From assembly GCA_036504095.1 (NCBI GenBank), contig DASXVS010000041.1:32531-96530 (forward strand): DNA of 64,000 nt, given 5' to 3'. The notes under the pieces are model-generated. The model ran no database searches. It was not told the origin of the DNA and saw only the letters and a program-made list of their open reading frames with translations. Position numbers and translations under genes: made by a program. Shown in pieces: positions 1 through 8,186 of the stretch. Source of the stretch: Armatimonadota bacterium. Lineage in GTDB: Bacteria > Armatimonadota > DTGP01 > JAKQQT01. The first letter of the stretch is position 1; each line of letters begins with the position of its first letter.

Positions 1-339
1 TGCAGGTTCACGGCATCGGGAAGCCGGATGGCGCTGCGGGCGCGGCGGTTCCGCGCGCCGCTTCTCCGGGCTTGTCTCGACGGCGCCGATGCCGGACCGA
101 TCGCCTTTGACCCGTATCGCGTCGAATTCGGCCGATTGGAACCGGGCGACCACACGCTTGATATCATAGCGTATGGCAACCGGTTCAACGCGCTCGGAAT
201 GCTTCACAACGCCAATGAGTCCGTGCCATGGGCCGGTCCCGGATCGTGGCGCGTCTCCGGAGACGATTGGGCCTACGAATACCAACTGCGCCCCGCGGGC
301 ATCCTCGTTGCGCCGACGATCGAAGCGGCGAAATCGTGA
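1..339 (+). CDS. C-terminal end of a glycan-active or galactose-binding-like protein (5' truncated)
   Basis: The reading frame is open from the first base of the window, so this is the tail of a longer gene and no start codon should be assigned. The last ~75 residues contain a Gly-Asp-His-Thr-Leu turn, then an AYGNRFNALG segment, and end with WRVSGDDWAYEYQLRPAGIL. That pattern is common in the C-terminal jelly-roll (galactose-binding-like) domain of large bacterial glycoside hydrolases such as alpha-L-rhamnosidase-like proteins. The next gene starts 149 bp downstream on the same strand and encodes a sugar-binding lipoprotein, which fits a role in sugar release. The family assignment is inferred from this tail only. 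Confidence 0.6.
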   Translation, partial: CRFTASGSRMALRARRFRAPLLRACLDGADAGPIAFDPYRVEFGRLEPGDHTLDIIAYGNRFNALGMLHNANESVPWAGPGSWRVSGDDWAYEYQLRPAGILVAPTIEAAKS

Positions 340-488
340 TGCGCCGGGCCGTACCGAGTTGCACAACGGGGCGGGTTTCGCCGAAACTGGAGTGGGCGGT
401 TCGTTCGACGATCGCCCGGTGCGCCCCCGCGCCAAGCTGAGAAACCATCACGGCCGCGTACGGCTGTGCGACCAGGGGAGAACCCACG

Positions 489-1484
489 ATGCATTTTGAA
501 TCTCGCAGGATACTTGCTGTTGTCGCCGGGCTTTCGTGCCTCGGCCTGTCGGCGTGCCAGCCCAAACCGAAGGCGGCGCCTTCCGGGGCAAAGCGCTACA
601 AGGTGGGGTTCGCCAACCTGCAGGAGGATATGCCGTTCGCGGTGCGCGTCCGCGAGGGCATCCAGAAGGCGGCGAAGGACGCGGGCAACATCGACCTCAT
701 CTGCGCGGACAACCGCCTGGACGGCAAGGTGGCGATGGACAACGCCAACAACTTCATCACCCAGCAGGTGGACGGCGTGATCGAGTTCCAGACCGACGCG
801 GAGTTCGGCAAGGAGATCATGCGCAAATTCAACGAGGCGCACATCCCGGTGATCGCGATCGACATCCCGATGCCCGGCGCCACGTTCTTCGGTGTGAACA
901 ATTACCCGGCGGGACACATGGCCGGCGCGAACCTCGGCAACTGGATTAAGGCGAACTGGGGCGGCAAGGTGGACAACCTGGTGATGCTGGAATTGCCGCA
1001 GTCGGGCAAAGTGCCGGCGGAGCGCCTGCGCGGCGAGCGCGAGGGCCTGGAGAGCGTGGTGGGCAAGTTTGCGGAGCCGAACGTAGTGCACCTGGACAGC
1101 AAGAATACGCTGGAGACAGCTCGGGCCCTGGTTGCGGATACGCTGACCCGTCTGCCGAACGCGCACCACATCGCCGTGGTCTGCATCAATGACGACACGG
1201 CGCTTGGCGCGATCAATGCGGCAGAAGCGGCCGGACGGAAGAACGATATCGCCGTTTGCGCGGTGGACGCGAGCGATCGTGGCCGCGAGGAGATACGCAA
1301 ACCGGGCAGCCCCCACAAGGGCAGCACGGCGTCGTTCCCGGAGAAGTACGGTGAGCACATCATCCCCGTTCTTCTGCAGGGCATGCAGGGCAAGAAGATG
1401 CCGGAGTCTTTCTACACCACCCACATCGTCATGACCAAGGACAACGTGGACAAGTACTACCCGAATGACAAGAAACAGGGCTGA
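489..1484 (+). CDS. Sugar ABC transporter substrate-binding lipoprotein (ribose/RbsB type)
   Basis: 331 residues. A signal peptide ends in a lipobox LSAC with the lipidated Cys at residue 23, so the protein should be anchored on the periplasmic side of a membrane. The body is a type I periplasmic binding protein: KVGFANLQ opens the first lobe, followed by DNRLDGKVAMDNANNFI, the hinge region FFGVNNYPAGHMAG and the second-lobe motif INDDTALGAINA. These match the RbsB/Peripla_BP_4 family of pentose/hexose binding proteins. AGGGGAG lies about 7 bases before the ATG. The ATPase and permease genes follow on the same strand, so this is the capture component of a complete ABC importer. The sugar bound cannot be read from sequence; the neighbours suggest a product of plant or microbial glycan breakdown. 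Confidence 0.9.
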   Translation: MHFESRRILAVVAGLSCLGLSACQPKPKAAPSGAKRYKVGFANLQEDMPFAVRVREGIQKAAKDAGNIDLICADNRLDGKVAMDNANNFITQQVDGVIEFQTDAEFGKEIMRKFNEAHIPVIAIDIPMPGATFFGVNNYPAGHMAGANLGNWIKANWGGKVDNLVMLELPQSGKVPAERLRGEREGLESVVGKFAEPNVVHLDSKNTLETARALVADTLTRLPNAHHIAVVCINDDTALGAINAAEAAGRKNDIAVCAVDASDRGREEIRKPGSPHKGSTASFPEKYGEHIIPVLLQGMQGKKMPESFYTTHIVMTKDNVDKYYPNDKKQG

Positions 1485-1552
1485 GATCCGAGGGCTGAGG
1501 GCCGAGACACTGCTTCCCGAACCTCAGCCCGCACCCCTCAGCCCTCAGCCCT
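1477..1552 (+). repeat. Heptad repeat and intercistronic hairpin after the binding-protein gene
   Basis: Five 7-bp units start at 1477 (agggctg, agatccg, agggctg, agggccg, agacact), and the TGA stop of the binding-protein gene is part of the first junction. A 12-bp perfect inverted repeat pairs 1491-1502 with 1541-1552, the 3' arm being made of cctcagc units. The hairpin separates the binding protein from the ATPase. In E. coli a comparable REP hairpin between malE and malF protects the upstream mRNA, so higher expression of the binding protein is a reasonable inference. No Shine-Dalgarno sequence is visible between the repeat and the ATPase start. Confidence 0.75.
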
Positions 1553-1556
1553 GACC

Positions 1557-3065
1557 ATGCCTAGTCTCTTGGAAATGAACGGCATCCGCAAGTCTTTTGC
1601 GGGCGTGCCGGTTTTGCACGGCGTCGATCTCACGCTTTACGCGGGGGAGACGCTGGCGCTCCTTGGCGGCAACGGCGCCGGGAAGTCAACGCTCATCAAG
1701 ATTCTGAACGGTGACTACACGAAGGACGCCGGGACGATTACGATTGACGGCGTCGAGTGCGCCTTCCGGTCGCCCGCGGACGCGGAAAGCGCCGGTGTTC
1801 AGGTCATCTACCAGGAACTCAACTACGCGCCGGACCTGAGCGTGGCGGAGAACGTGCTGCTGGGCAACCTGCCGCGCCGGCGCGGCCCGCTCGGCAGGTT
1901 CGTCGTCGATTGGCAGGCCGCCTATCGCCGCGCGGGAAGCCTTCTGGAGGCTCTGGAAGCCGACGTCGATCCCCATGCGCTGATGCGACAACTAACGGTG
2001 GGGAAGCAGCAGATCGTGGAGATCGCGCGGGCTCTGTCCAAGGAGGCCCGCATCCTGGTGATGGACGAACCGACGGCGGCGCTGACGCCTCGGGAGGTGA
2101 GGCTGCTTTTCGCGACCATTGAGCGCCTCCGCGCCCAGGGCGTGGGCGTGATCTTCATATCGCACCGCCTCGATGAGGTGGAGGAGATCGCGCAGCGGGT
2201 GCTGGTTTTGCGCGACGGCCAAGTCGCTGGGGAAGCGCACATGGACTCGGTGAGCCGCAACGATATCGTCACGATGATGATCGGCCGCGATCTGGAGACG
2301 ATCTATCCCGCCCGCCGCGCGACCACCGGTGAGACAGTGCTGGAGTTGCGGCAGTTCGCGCGCAGGGGATCGTTCTCCGGCGTTGACCTCACTGTACGGG
2401 CGGGGGAGATCGTCGGCCTGTTCGGCCTCCTGGGGGCCGGGCACGAGGAGCTGATCCGCTCCGTGTTCGGGGCGGAGACGGCGGATTCCGGCAGCCTGTT
2501 CGTGGCGGGGAGGTGCGTGGACGTGGCTTCGCCGCGCGATGCCCGCCGCGCGGGAATCGGCCTCGTGCCTCAGGACCGCAAGACGGACGGACTCTTCCAG
2601 GTGATGTCGGTGACGGACAACATCACGGTTTCCAACTGGGAAGCGGTGGCGCCCGGCGGAGTGTTTCGCGCGGCGCGGCAGACGGATTGCGCCCGCAGAT
2701 GGATCGACAGGCTCGGCATCGTGCTGGCCACGGGGCCGCGGCAGGAGGCGCGGACGCTGAGCGGCGGCAATCAGCAGAAGATGGTTCTCGGGCGCTGGCT
2801 GGAGGCCGGAACGCGCGTGCTGCTGCTGGCCGAGCCGACGCGCGGCGTGGACGTCGGCGCGCGCGCCGATATCTACCGCGTCCTCGAGGATTTCCGCGAA
2901 CAGGGGCTGGCGATTGTGCTCGTTTCGTCCGATATTGAAGAGGTGCTCGCGCTGAGCGACCGAGTACTCGTCTTCCGGAAGGGCCGCGTTGCGCGCGAGT
3001 TCGCCCGCGAGGAGGCGACCCAGGCCACCGTGATGTCCGAAGCAGCCGGAGAGCGTCCGCAATGA
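1557..3065 (+). CDS. Sugar ABC transporter ATP-binding protein, two nucleotide-binding domains (RbsA/MglA type)
   Basis: 502 residues, the usual length of the RbsA family. NBD1 has a Walker A GGNGAGKST (residues 37-45), an LTVGKQQ signature (146-152) and Walker B LVMDEPT with D170 and E171. NBD2 has the degenerate P-loop normal for this family (GAGHEE, no GKS), an LSGGNQQ signature (401-407) and LLLAEPTRGVDVG (422-434). In NBD2 the Walker B Asp, usually DEPTRG in RbsA, is replaced by Ala425, while Glu426 is kept. ATP hydrolysis would then depend on NBD1. The stop overlaps the permease start by ATGA (3062-3065), so the two are translationally coupled. Confidence 0.93.
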   Translation: MPSLLEMNGIRKSFAGVPVLHGVDLTLYAGETLALLGGNGAGKSTLIKILNGDYTKDAGTITIDGVECAFRSPADAESAGVQVIYQELNYAPDLSVAENVLLGNLPRRRGPLGRFVVDWQAAYRRAGSLLEALEADVDPHALMRQLTVGKQQIVEIARALSKEARILVMDEPTAALTPREVRLLFATIERLRAQGVGVIFISHRLDEVEEIAQRVLVLRDGQVAGEAHMDSVSRNDIVTMMIGRDLETIYPARRATTGETVLELRQFARRGSFSGVDLTVRAGEIVGLFGLLGAGHEELIRSVFGAETADSGSLFVAGRCVDVASPRDARRAGIGLVPQDRKTDGLFQVMSVTDNITVSNWEAVAPGGVFRAARQTDCARRWIDRLGIVLATGPRQEARTLSGGNQQKMVLGRWLEAGTRVLLLAEPTRGVDVGARADIYRVLEDFREQGLAIVLVSSDIEEVLALSDRVLVFRKGRVAREFAREEATQATVMSEAAGERPQ

Positions 3066-4033
3066 CCGCGAAACCCCAGAGTATATCTTTCAACAAACGA
3101 AGCCGCCTATCGTCGATGGACGCCATCGGCCTGGTGGGTATTTACCTGATCCTCCTGGTCTTTCTGGCGATCCGGGCGCCGTTTTTCCTCACCGCGTACA
3201 ATTTCCTGAACATCCTCGTCGCGGTTTCGACGATAGGCATCATCAGCGTGGCGATGACGATGGTGATCGTTTCAGCGGGAATCGACCTGAGTGTCGGTTC
3301 TGTGGTCGCGCTGTCCGGCGTGGCCATCGCCCATGTCGGGCACGGCCGCTCCGTCTGGCTGGGGGTTTTCGCGGCGCTTTGCGTTGGCCTGATTGTCGGC
3401 GCCGTCAACGGCCTGTCGGTGACGAGGCTCCGCATCAACCCGCTGATCGCAACCCTCGGCACGATGTCGATCGCGCGGGGACTGGCGTTCGTTTTTTCGG
3501 GCGGCCTGACGCAGAGCATCACCGATGACGCCTTCGGCTGGCTGGGGCGCGGGTTCGTTTACGGAGTGCCGTTTCACGTTCTGGTGATGGCGCTGATGTT
3601 CATCATCGCCGCGTGGGTGATGCGGCACACCGTATTTGGCCGCAGCGTCTACGCCATCGGCGGGAACGAGCAGGCGAGCCGCCTGGCCGGCCTGCCGGTG
3701 CAGAAGGTGCAGATGGCGGTGTTCGTGCTGTGCGGCCTCTGCGCGGCGCTGGGTGGTGTGTTCCAGGCTTCGCAACTGGGCGCGGCGGCGCCGGCGGCGG
3801 CGAACGGGATCGAGATGAGCGTCATCGCGGCCGTCATCCTCGGGGGTACGAGCCTCAGCGGAGGAAAAGGCACCATCTGGGGAACCCTGCTGGGCGTTCT
3901 GATCATGGGCACCCTCAACAACGGCCTCAATCTGATGCAGTTGTCGAGCTACTGGCAGGACGTGGCGCGTGGCTCCGTGCTGCTGCTGGCGGTCGGACTG
4001 GATCAGTTGCGGTTGAGGCTGGCAGAACGATAG
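3062..4033 (+). CDS. Sugar ABC transporter permease (RbsC type)
   Basis: 323 residues with eight or more hydrophobic segments. The family hallmark AMTMVIVSAGIDLSVGSVVALSGV occurs near residues 60-83, and AAVILGGTSLSGGKGTIWGTLLG near residues 255-277; both are typical of the BPD_transp_2 family. It forms the membrane channel for the binding protein and ATPase encoded just upstream, and the start overlaps the ATPase stop by four bases. The N-terminus carries about 20 cytoplasmic residues before the first membrane segment. This is the last gene of the transporter operon; a heptad array follows 6 bp after the TAG stop. Confidence 0.93.
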   Translation: MTAKPQSISFNKRSRLSSMDAIGLVGIYLILLVFLAIRAPFFLTAYNFLNILVAVSTIGIISVAMTMVIVSAGIDLSVGSVVALSGVAIAHVGHGRSVWLGVFAALCVGLIVGAVNGLSVTRLRINPLIATLGTMSIARGLAFVFSGGLTQSITDDAFGWLGRGFVYGVPFHVLVMALMFIIAAWVMRHTVFGRSVYAIGGNEQASRLAGLPVQKVQMAVFVLCGLCAALGGVFQASQLGAAAPAAANGIEMSVIAAVILGGTSLSGGKGTIWGTLLGVLIMGTLNNGLNLMQLSSYWQDVARGSVLLLAVGLDQLRLRLAER

Positions 4034-4038
4034 ACGAA

Positions 4039-4129
4039 ACGATGAGCGATGAGCGATGAACGATGAGCGATGAGCGATGAACGATGAGCGATGAACGATG
4101 AGCGATGAATGATGAACGATGAGCGATGA
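4039..4129 (+). repeat. Heptanucleotide tandem array, 13 units of gcgatga/acgatga
   Basis: Thirteen consecutive 7-bp units alternate irregularly between acgatga and gcgatga, with one atgatga variant. The array begins six bases after the permease stop. The rest of the gap to 4377 has no gene; it holds two small hairpins, ggcctgcggcc and cgtccttcggacg (about 4207-4231), of unknown role. The same two heptamers recur at 8024-8100 and 9406-9479. Confidence 0.95.
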
Positions 4130-4377
4130 TTGGTCCACCGTATTGAGGGGCTGTCTGATCCGGAAATGCCGCTGCCGGCCCGACACTGAAGTGCCGGTCT
4201 GAACGGCCTGCGGCCGATCGTCCTTCGGACGAAGATGGCTGGCAGCAATGATGAGGCTGGAGGTTCTGACGGGCGCTCAGATTCCTCGTGTATCGCTCCT
4301 TCTTCGTCGTTTCCGGAGTTACACAATATCGAAACGCCGCCGGCTATCGGCGCGCACTTTTGGGGAGGACCCTATTC

Positions 4378-5772
4378 TTGGCTGATTCCGATAAAAAGGG
4401 CTTTTCGCTCTACGTACGTCTCTCGATGATGATGTTCCTCCAGTTTGCCGTCTGGGGCGCATGGTCCGTGATGATTGCGAACCACATGGAGAGCAACCTC
4501 CATTTTGACGGCAAGCATATCTCTTACGTGTTCGGGACCACCGCATTCGGCGCCATCATCTCGCCGCTGATCGCGGGCTGGATCGCCGACCGGTACATGC
4601 CGAACCAGATCTACACCGGCCTTTCCCATCTCGTCGGCGCCGGACTGCTGTACTGGGCCTGGTTCATCAGCGCGCCGGTGGCGGCGGGCGTAACGGCTCC
4701 ATTCTGGCCGCTTGAGATCACGATGATCGTATACGCGATCTTCTACTTCCCGACGATCGGCCTCACAAACGCCATTGCCTTCCACCACATGGGCGACTCC
4801 AACAAGTTCGGGCTGATCCGTGTTTGGGGCTCACTCGGCTGGATTGCCGTGCAGACCGGCCTTGGTTTCTACCTGATACACTGGAACAACCTGGGCGTGG
4901 CTCAGGGTCTGTCTCAGGGTATGGTCCAGGACGCGGCAAAGCAGTTGGGGCAGGCGCTGGGAAACCTTCACAGCCGCGACTGCCTGATGATCGCCACTGT
5001 GGCCTCCGTGCTTATGGGCTTTTACAGCTTCACGCTTCCCAACACGCCTCCGGCGAAGAACGCGAAGAACCCCTACGCGTTCCTGGAGGCGTTCAAACTC
5101 ACCGAGAACCGGAACTTCGCCGTGCTGCTCATCATCTCGTTCATCGTGGCGATTGAGCTGCCGTTCTACTACAACCTGACCAGCCTGTTCCTCGCCAACC
5201 CGACGATACAGAACGGAATCGGGCTTGGGGCGGGCAAAGCGCAGTTCTACATGACGTTCGGCCAGTGGGGCGAGGTCGCTATGATGGCGCTCCTCTACCC
5301 GATGATCCGTTGGGGAGGCATCCGCTGGACGATCTTCCTCGGGATCCTCGCATGGCCGGTCCGTTATGCCATTTTCTCCCTCGGCCACCCCACGTGGCTG
5401 GTGATCGCGTCGCTTCCGCTGCACGGCATATGCTACGCGTTCTTCTTCGCGGGCGGTATGATCGCCGTTGAGCGCCTCGCCCACAAGGACATCAAGGCCA
5501 GCGCCCAGGGACTCATCGTCTTCGCCACCAACGGCCTCGGCATGCTGGTTGGGCATTTCCTGTCCGGCCAGATTCACGACCGCATGGCGTACAATGTGGT
5601 CGATCCCGCCACGGGACAGACTCTCATCGCGCACCACTGGGCGGGCGTCTTCGCGGTGCCGATTGTGGTCACGGTCATCGCGGGAATCGCCTTCCTGATC
5701 CTGTGGGACGAGAAGCAATATCAGAAGGATACCGCGATCATCGCCGCGGAGCCTGTCGAAGCAACCGCGTAA
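4378..5772 (+). CDS. MFS permease, nucleoside:H+ symporter (NupG/XapB)-like
   Basis: 464 residues from a TTG at 4378, chosen because GGGGAGGA lies 8 bases upstream; the longer frame from 4288 adds a charged, non-conserved leader. About twelve membrane segments are visible. The opening MMFLQFAVWGAWSVMIANHM and the conserved aromatic FLQF-WG pattern are typical of the nucleoside:H+ symporter branch of MFS. Related proteins in polysaccharide-degrading bacteria often sit next to sugar-oxidising enzymes, so the substrate may be a sugar rather than a nucleoside. It lies between a sugar ABC transporter and a secreted glycoside hydrolase, which supports uptake of a breakdown product. Confidence 0.8.
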   Translation: MADSDKKGFSLYVRLSMMMFLQFAVWGAWSVMIANHMESNLHFDGKHISYVFGTTAFGAIISPLIAGWIADRYMPNQIYTGLSHLVGAGLLYWAWFISAPVAAGVTAPFWPLEITMIVYAIFYFPTIGLTNAIAFHHMGDSNKFGLIRVWGSLGWIAVQTGLGFYLIHWNNLGVAQGLSQGMVQDAAKQLGQALGNLHSRDCLMIATVASVLMGFYSFTLPNTPPAKNAKNPYAFLEAFKLTENRNFAVLLIISFIVAIELPFYYNLTSLFLANPTIQNGIGLGAGKAQFYMTFGQWGEVAMMALLYPMIRWGGIRWTIFLGILAWPVRYAIFSLGHPTWLVIASLPLHGICYAFFFAGGMIAVERLAHKDIKASAQGLIVFATNGLGMLVGHFLSGQIHDRMAYNVVDPATGQTLIAHHWAGVFAVPIVVTVIAGIAFLILWDEKQYQKDTAIIAAEPVEATA

Positions 5773-5795
5773 TCGGCCAACCGATTATCGTCTTC

Positions 5796-5827
5796 GCGGA
5801 GCCTTCGGCGCGTGCCGAAGGCTCCGC
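5796..5827 (+). terminator. Hairpin terminator after the NupG-like permease
   Basis: A perfect 14-bp stem (5796-5809 with 5814-5827) closes on a four-base loop, 23 bp after the permease stop and 23 bp before the next gene. There is no long T tract on either side, so it could also be an mRNA-stabilising or attenuating element between co-oriented genes. Confidence 0.65.
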
Positions 5828-5849
5828 CTACATGAGATAAGGCAGAATC

Positions 5850-8030
5850 ATGAACGTCAGTGTTACGCGCCTGTCGGGCGCCATCCTTGTCGCGCTTATG
5901 GCCTGGCCGAGCGGCGCGCTCGGTGAAGGCCTCCCGGCCTCCTCCTCCGGTGTAGCGGTGGACCTGGAAGCCGCCACGGGACGTTACACCGTTACCTCGA
6001 ACAAGCCTGACTTCACTTTCAGCGGGAAGCTGTCTGCCGCGCCCTCCAACGTCACCACGAAGTCCGGGCGCGATTCCGCGGGCAGGTACGACGAGATATC
6101 GTTTCAGTGGATGCAGGACGGCCGCATCGACGGCTCGATCAGGCGATATCGGGACAGGCCCATCGCGCTCTTCACGTGGCGGACCGGTGAGGCAAACCAG
6201 GCCTCGCCCATCGCCTTCCCGTCATTCACGGAGATCCCGCAGGGGCTGAACGTCCTCTCGTACAGGGACGTGAATTTCTCACCGTTCGCTTTCGCTCCGG
6301 AGAAGGGCAGCACGCCGTGGGTGCTCTTCGATGGGAACGGGAACACGGCGGTTGTGTCTCCCGCGGCGAACTTCATGACCGCCAGCATGACCGGCGACGC
6401 GAAATCCGAAATCACCTGCGCGATCGACGCTAGAGTGGCCAACCTGCCGAAGGGCTTCACGCATAAGACAATGCTTGCCTTTGGCCAAGGGATCAACGCG
6501 ACGTGGGAAGCGTGGGGCAAGGGGCTGACCGACTTCGTGGGGGTGAAGCGGCCCGCCTATGATGCAGATTTCTACCTGAAGCACCTGGGGTACTGGACCG
6601 ACAACGGCGCTGCCTACTACTACAACTACGACAAAGCCCTCGGGTATGAAGGCACGCTTCTGGCGGTCCGCGACGAGATGCAGCGGTTGGGCATCCCCAT
6701 CCGGTACGTTCAGTTGGACAGCTGGTGGTACCAGAAGACGACGGTCAACTACAAGGGCGAGGATGAGAAGAAGCCGAAGGTGGCCAGCCTTCCCGAGGGT
6801 ACGTGGAACGCCTATGGCGGCCTGACCAAATACGAAGCGCACCCGTTCGTCTTCCCGGATGGCCTGGACGGGTTCCACAGCAAAGTGGGCATGCCGTTGG
6901 CGACGCACAACCGATGGATCGACGTGAAGAGCCCGTACCGTGAAAAATACGATATCCCCGGCCTGCAGTCCACCGATCCGAAGTACTGGGAGGAGATCAT
7001 CGGCTACATCGCGCGCTCCGGCGTGAAGATGTACGAGCAGGACTGGCTCAACTACACCTGGGACTACTCGCCGCGCTTTCATACCGAGCCATACACGGCG
7101 GCCGCGTTCCTCACCGCAATGGCGAAGGCCTGCGCAAATCACGGCCTGACGATGCAGTACTGCATGGCGCAGCCGCGGTTCTTCCTGCAGGGCGCCACGT
7201 ATCCCAACCTCACCAACATCCGCGTCAGCGATGACCGCTTCGACCGCGGGAAGTGGGAGCGCTTCCTGTACACGTCGCGCTTCGCGTCCGCGCTGGGCGA
7301 GTGGCCGTGGGTGGACACGTATATGAGCAAGGAGCGCGACAACATGCTCCTCGCCACACTGAGCGCCGGCCTGGTGGGCTTCGGCGATTTCATGGGCCAG
7401 GAGAGCGTTGAGAACGCGCTGATGGCCGCCCGCCCCGACGGCGTGCTGGTGAAGCCGGACGCATCCATCGTGCCGGTCGATGCGAGCGTCCTCTCGGACG
7501 CGCGAAAAGAGCACAAACCGATGGTGGCATCCACGTATACGCGGCACGGCGATCGCAAGACGGTCTACGTGTTCGCGTTCCGGCGCAAGGGTGATACCGA
7601 GAATACGGAGTTCCTGCCCTCCGACGTGGGAATGAACACCGCAGGGTACCGGTGGTATCCCTTCGACGGAGGAGTATCTCCCGTCGAGGCAGACACTACC
7701 ATCCGGGGGAAGCTGGCGACAGACGATTGTACGTTCCTTGTGCTCGCGCCGACGGGTGTATCGGGAATCGCCTTCCTCGGCGACTTGGGCAAGTTCGTGG
7801 GCACGGGGAAGCAGCGCATCGAATCGATATCGGAAGTACCAGGCAGCCTGACGGCGACCGTGCTGTTCGCGGAGGGCGAGAAGAGCGTTACGCTGCACGG
7901 CTATTCACCCATCGGGCTGCAGAGTTCGGCCGGCCCGGTGAGCTGGGATGCCAAGGGCGGGCATTTCACCCTCGATGTCGCGTCCAACGGGAAGCCGCGT
8001 GTCACGCTGACGATATCGGAGAAACGATGA
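5850..8030 (+). CDS. Secreted TIM-barrel glycoside hydrolase, alpha-galactosidase (GH-D clan)-like
   Basis: 726 residues with a Sec signal peptide (cleavage near residue 25, after SGALG). An N-terminal beta-sandwich of ~230 residues precedes a TIM barrel. In the barrel, IRYVQLDSWWY (~residues 285-294) resembles the strand-end aspartate motif of GH27/GH36. VKMYEQDWLNYTWDY (~393-406) places an Asp where the GH-D nucleophile sits. A small beta domain ends the protein. It probably hydrolyses alpha-linked sugars outside the cytoplasm, but the exact family and substrate are not certain. AAGG lies about 8 bases before the ATG. The TGA stop is the end of the first unit of a heptad array. Confidence 0.7.
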   Translation: MNVSVTRLSGAILVALMAWPSGALGEGLPASSSGVAVDLEAATGRYTVTSNKPDFTFSGKLSAAPSNVTTKSGRDSAGRYDEISFQWMQDGRIDGSIRRYRDRPIALFTWRTGEANQASPIAFPSFTEIPQGLNVLSYRDVNFSPFAFAPEKGSTPWVLFDGNGNTAVVSPAANFMTASMTGDAKSEITCAIDARVANLPKGFTHKTMLAFGQGINATWEAWGKGLTDFVGVKRPAYDADFYLKHLGYWTDNGAAYYYNYDKALGYEGTLLAVRDEMQRLGIPIRYVQLDSWWYQKTTVNYKGEDEKKPKVASLPEGTWNAYGGLTKYEAHPFVFPDGLDGFHSKVGMPLATHNRWIDVKSPYREKYDIPGLQSTDPKYWEEIIGYIARSGVKMYEQDWLNYTWDYSPRFHTEPYTAAAFLTAMAKACANHGLTMQYCMAQPRFFLQGATYPNLTNIRVSDDRFDRGKWERFLYTSRFASALGEWPWVDTYMSKERDNMLLATLSAGLVGFGDFMGQESVENALMAARPDGVLVKPDASIVPVDASVLSDARKEHKPMVASTYTRHGDRKTVYVFAFRRKGDTENTEFLPSDVGMNTAGYRWYPFDGGVSPVEADTTIRGKLATDDCTFLVLAPTGVSGIAFLGDLGKFVGTGKQRIESISEVPGSLTATVLFAEGEKSVTLHGYSPIGLQSSAGPVSWDAKGGHFTLDVASNGKPRVTLTISEKR

Positions 8031-8100
8031 ACGATGAGCGATGAACGATGAGCGATGCACGATGAACGATGAACGATGAGCGATGAACGATGAGCGTTGA
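8024..8100 (+). repeat. Heptanucleotide tandem array, 11 units of acgatga/gcgatga
   Basis: Eleven contiguous 7-bp units. The stop codon of the upstream hydrolase (8028-8030) is supplied by the first acgatga unit, so the array begins inside the gene's last codons. Variants are gcgatgc (unit 4) and gcgttga (the last unit). It uses the same heptamers as the array at 4039-4129. Confidence 0.95.
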
Positions 8101-8186
8101 GCGCTGTGGATGCGCCTTGGTTCTTCCGATACTCAAGCGACGGCACGCTCGCCATTTGGCCCTAATGCTGTCAAAGGAGATCATAC

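Noticed and set aside
4039..4129. CRISPR array
   Set aside because: The units are 7 bp and contiguous, with no unique spacers and no cas genes; this and the other arrays are simple tandem repeats.
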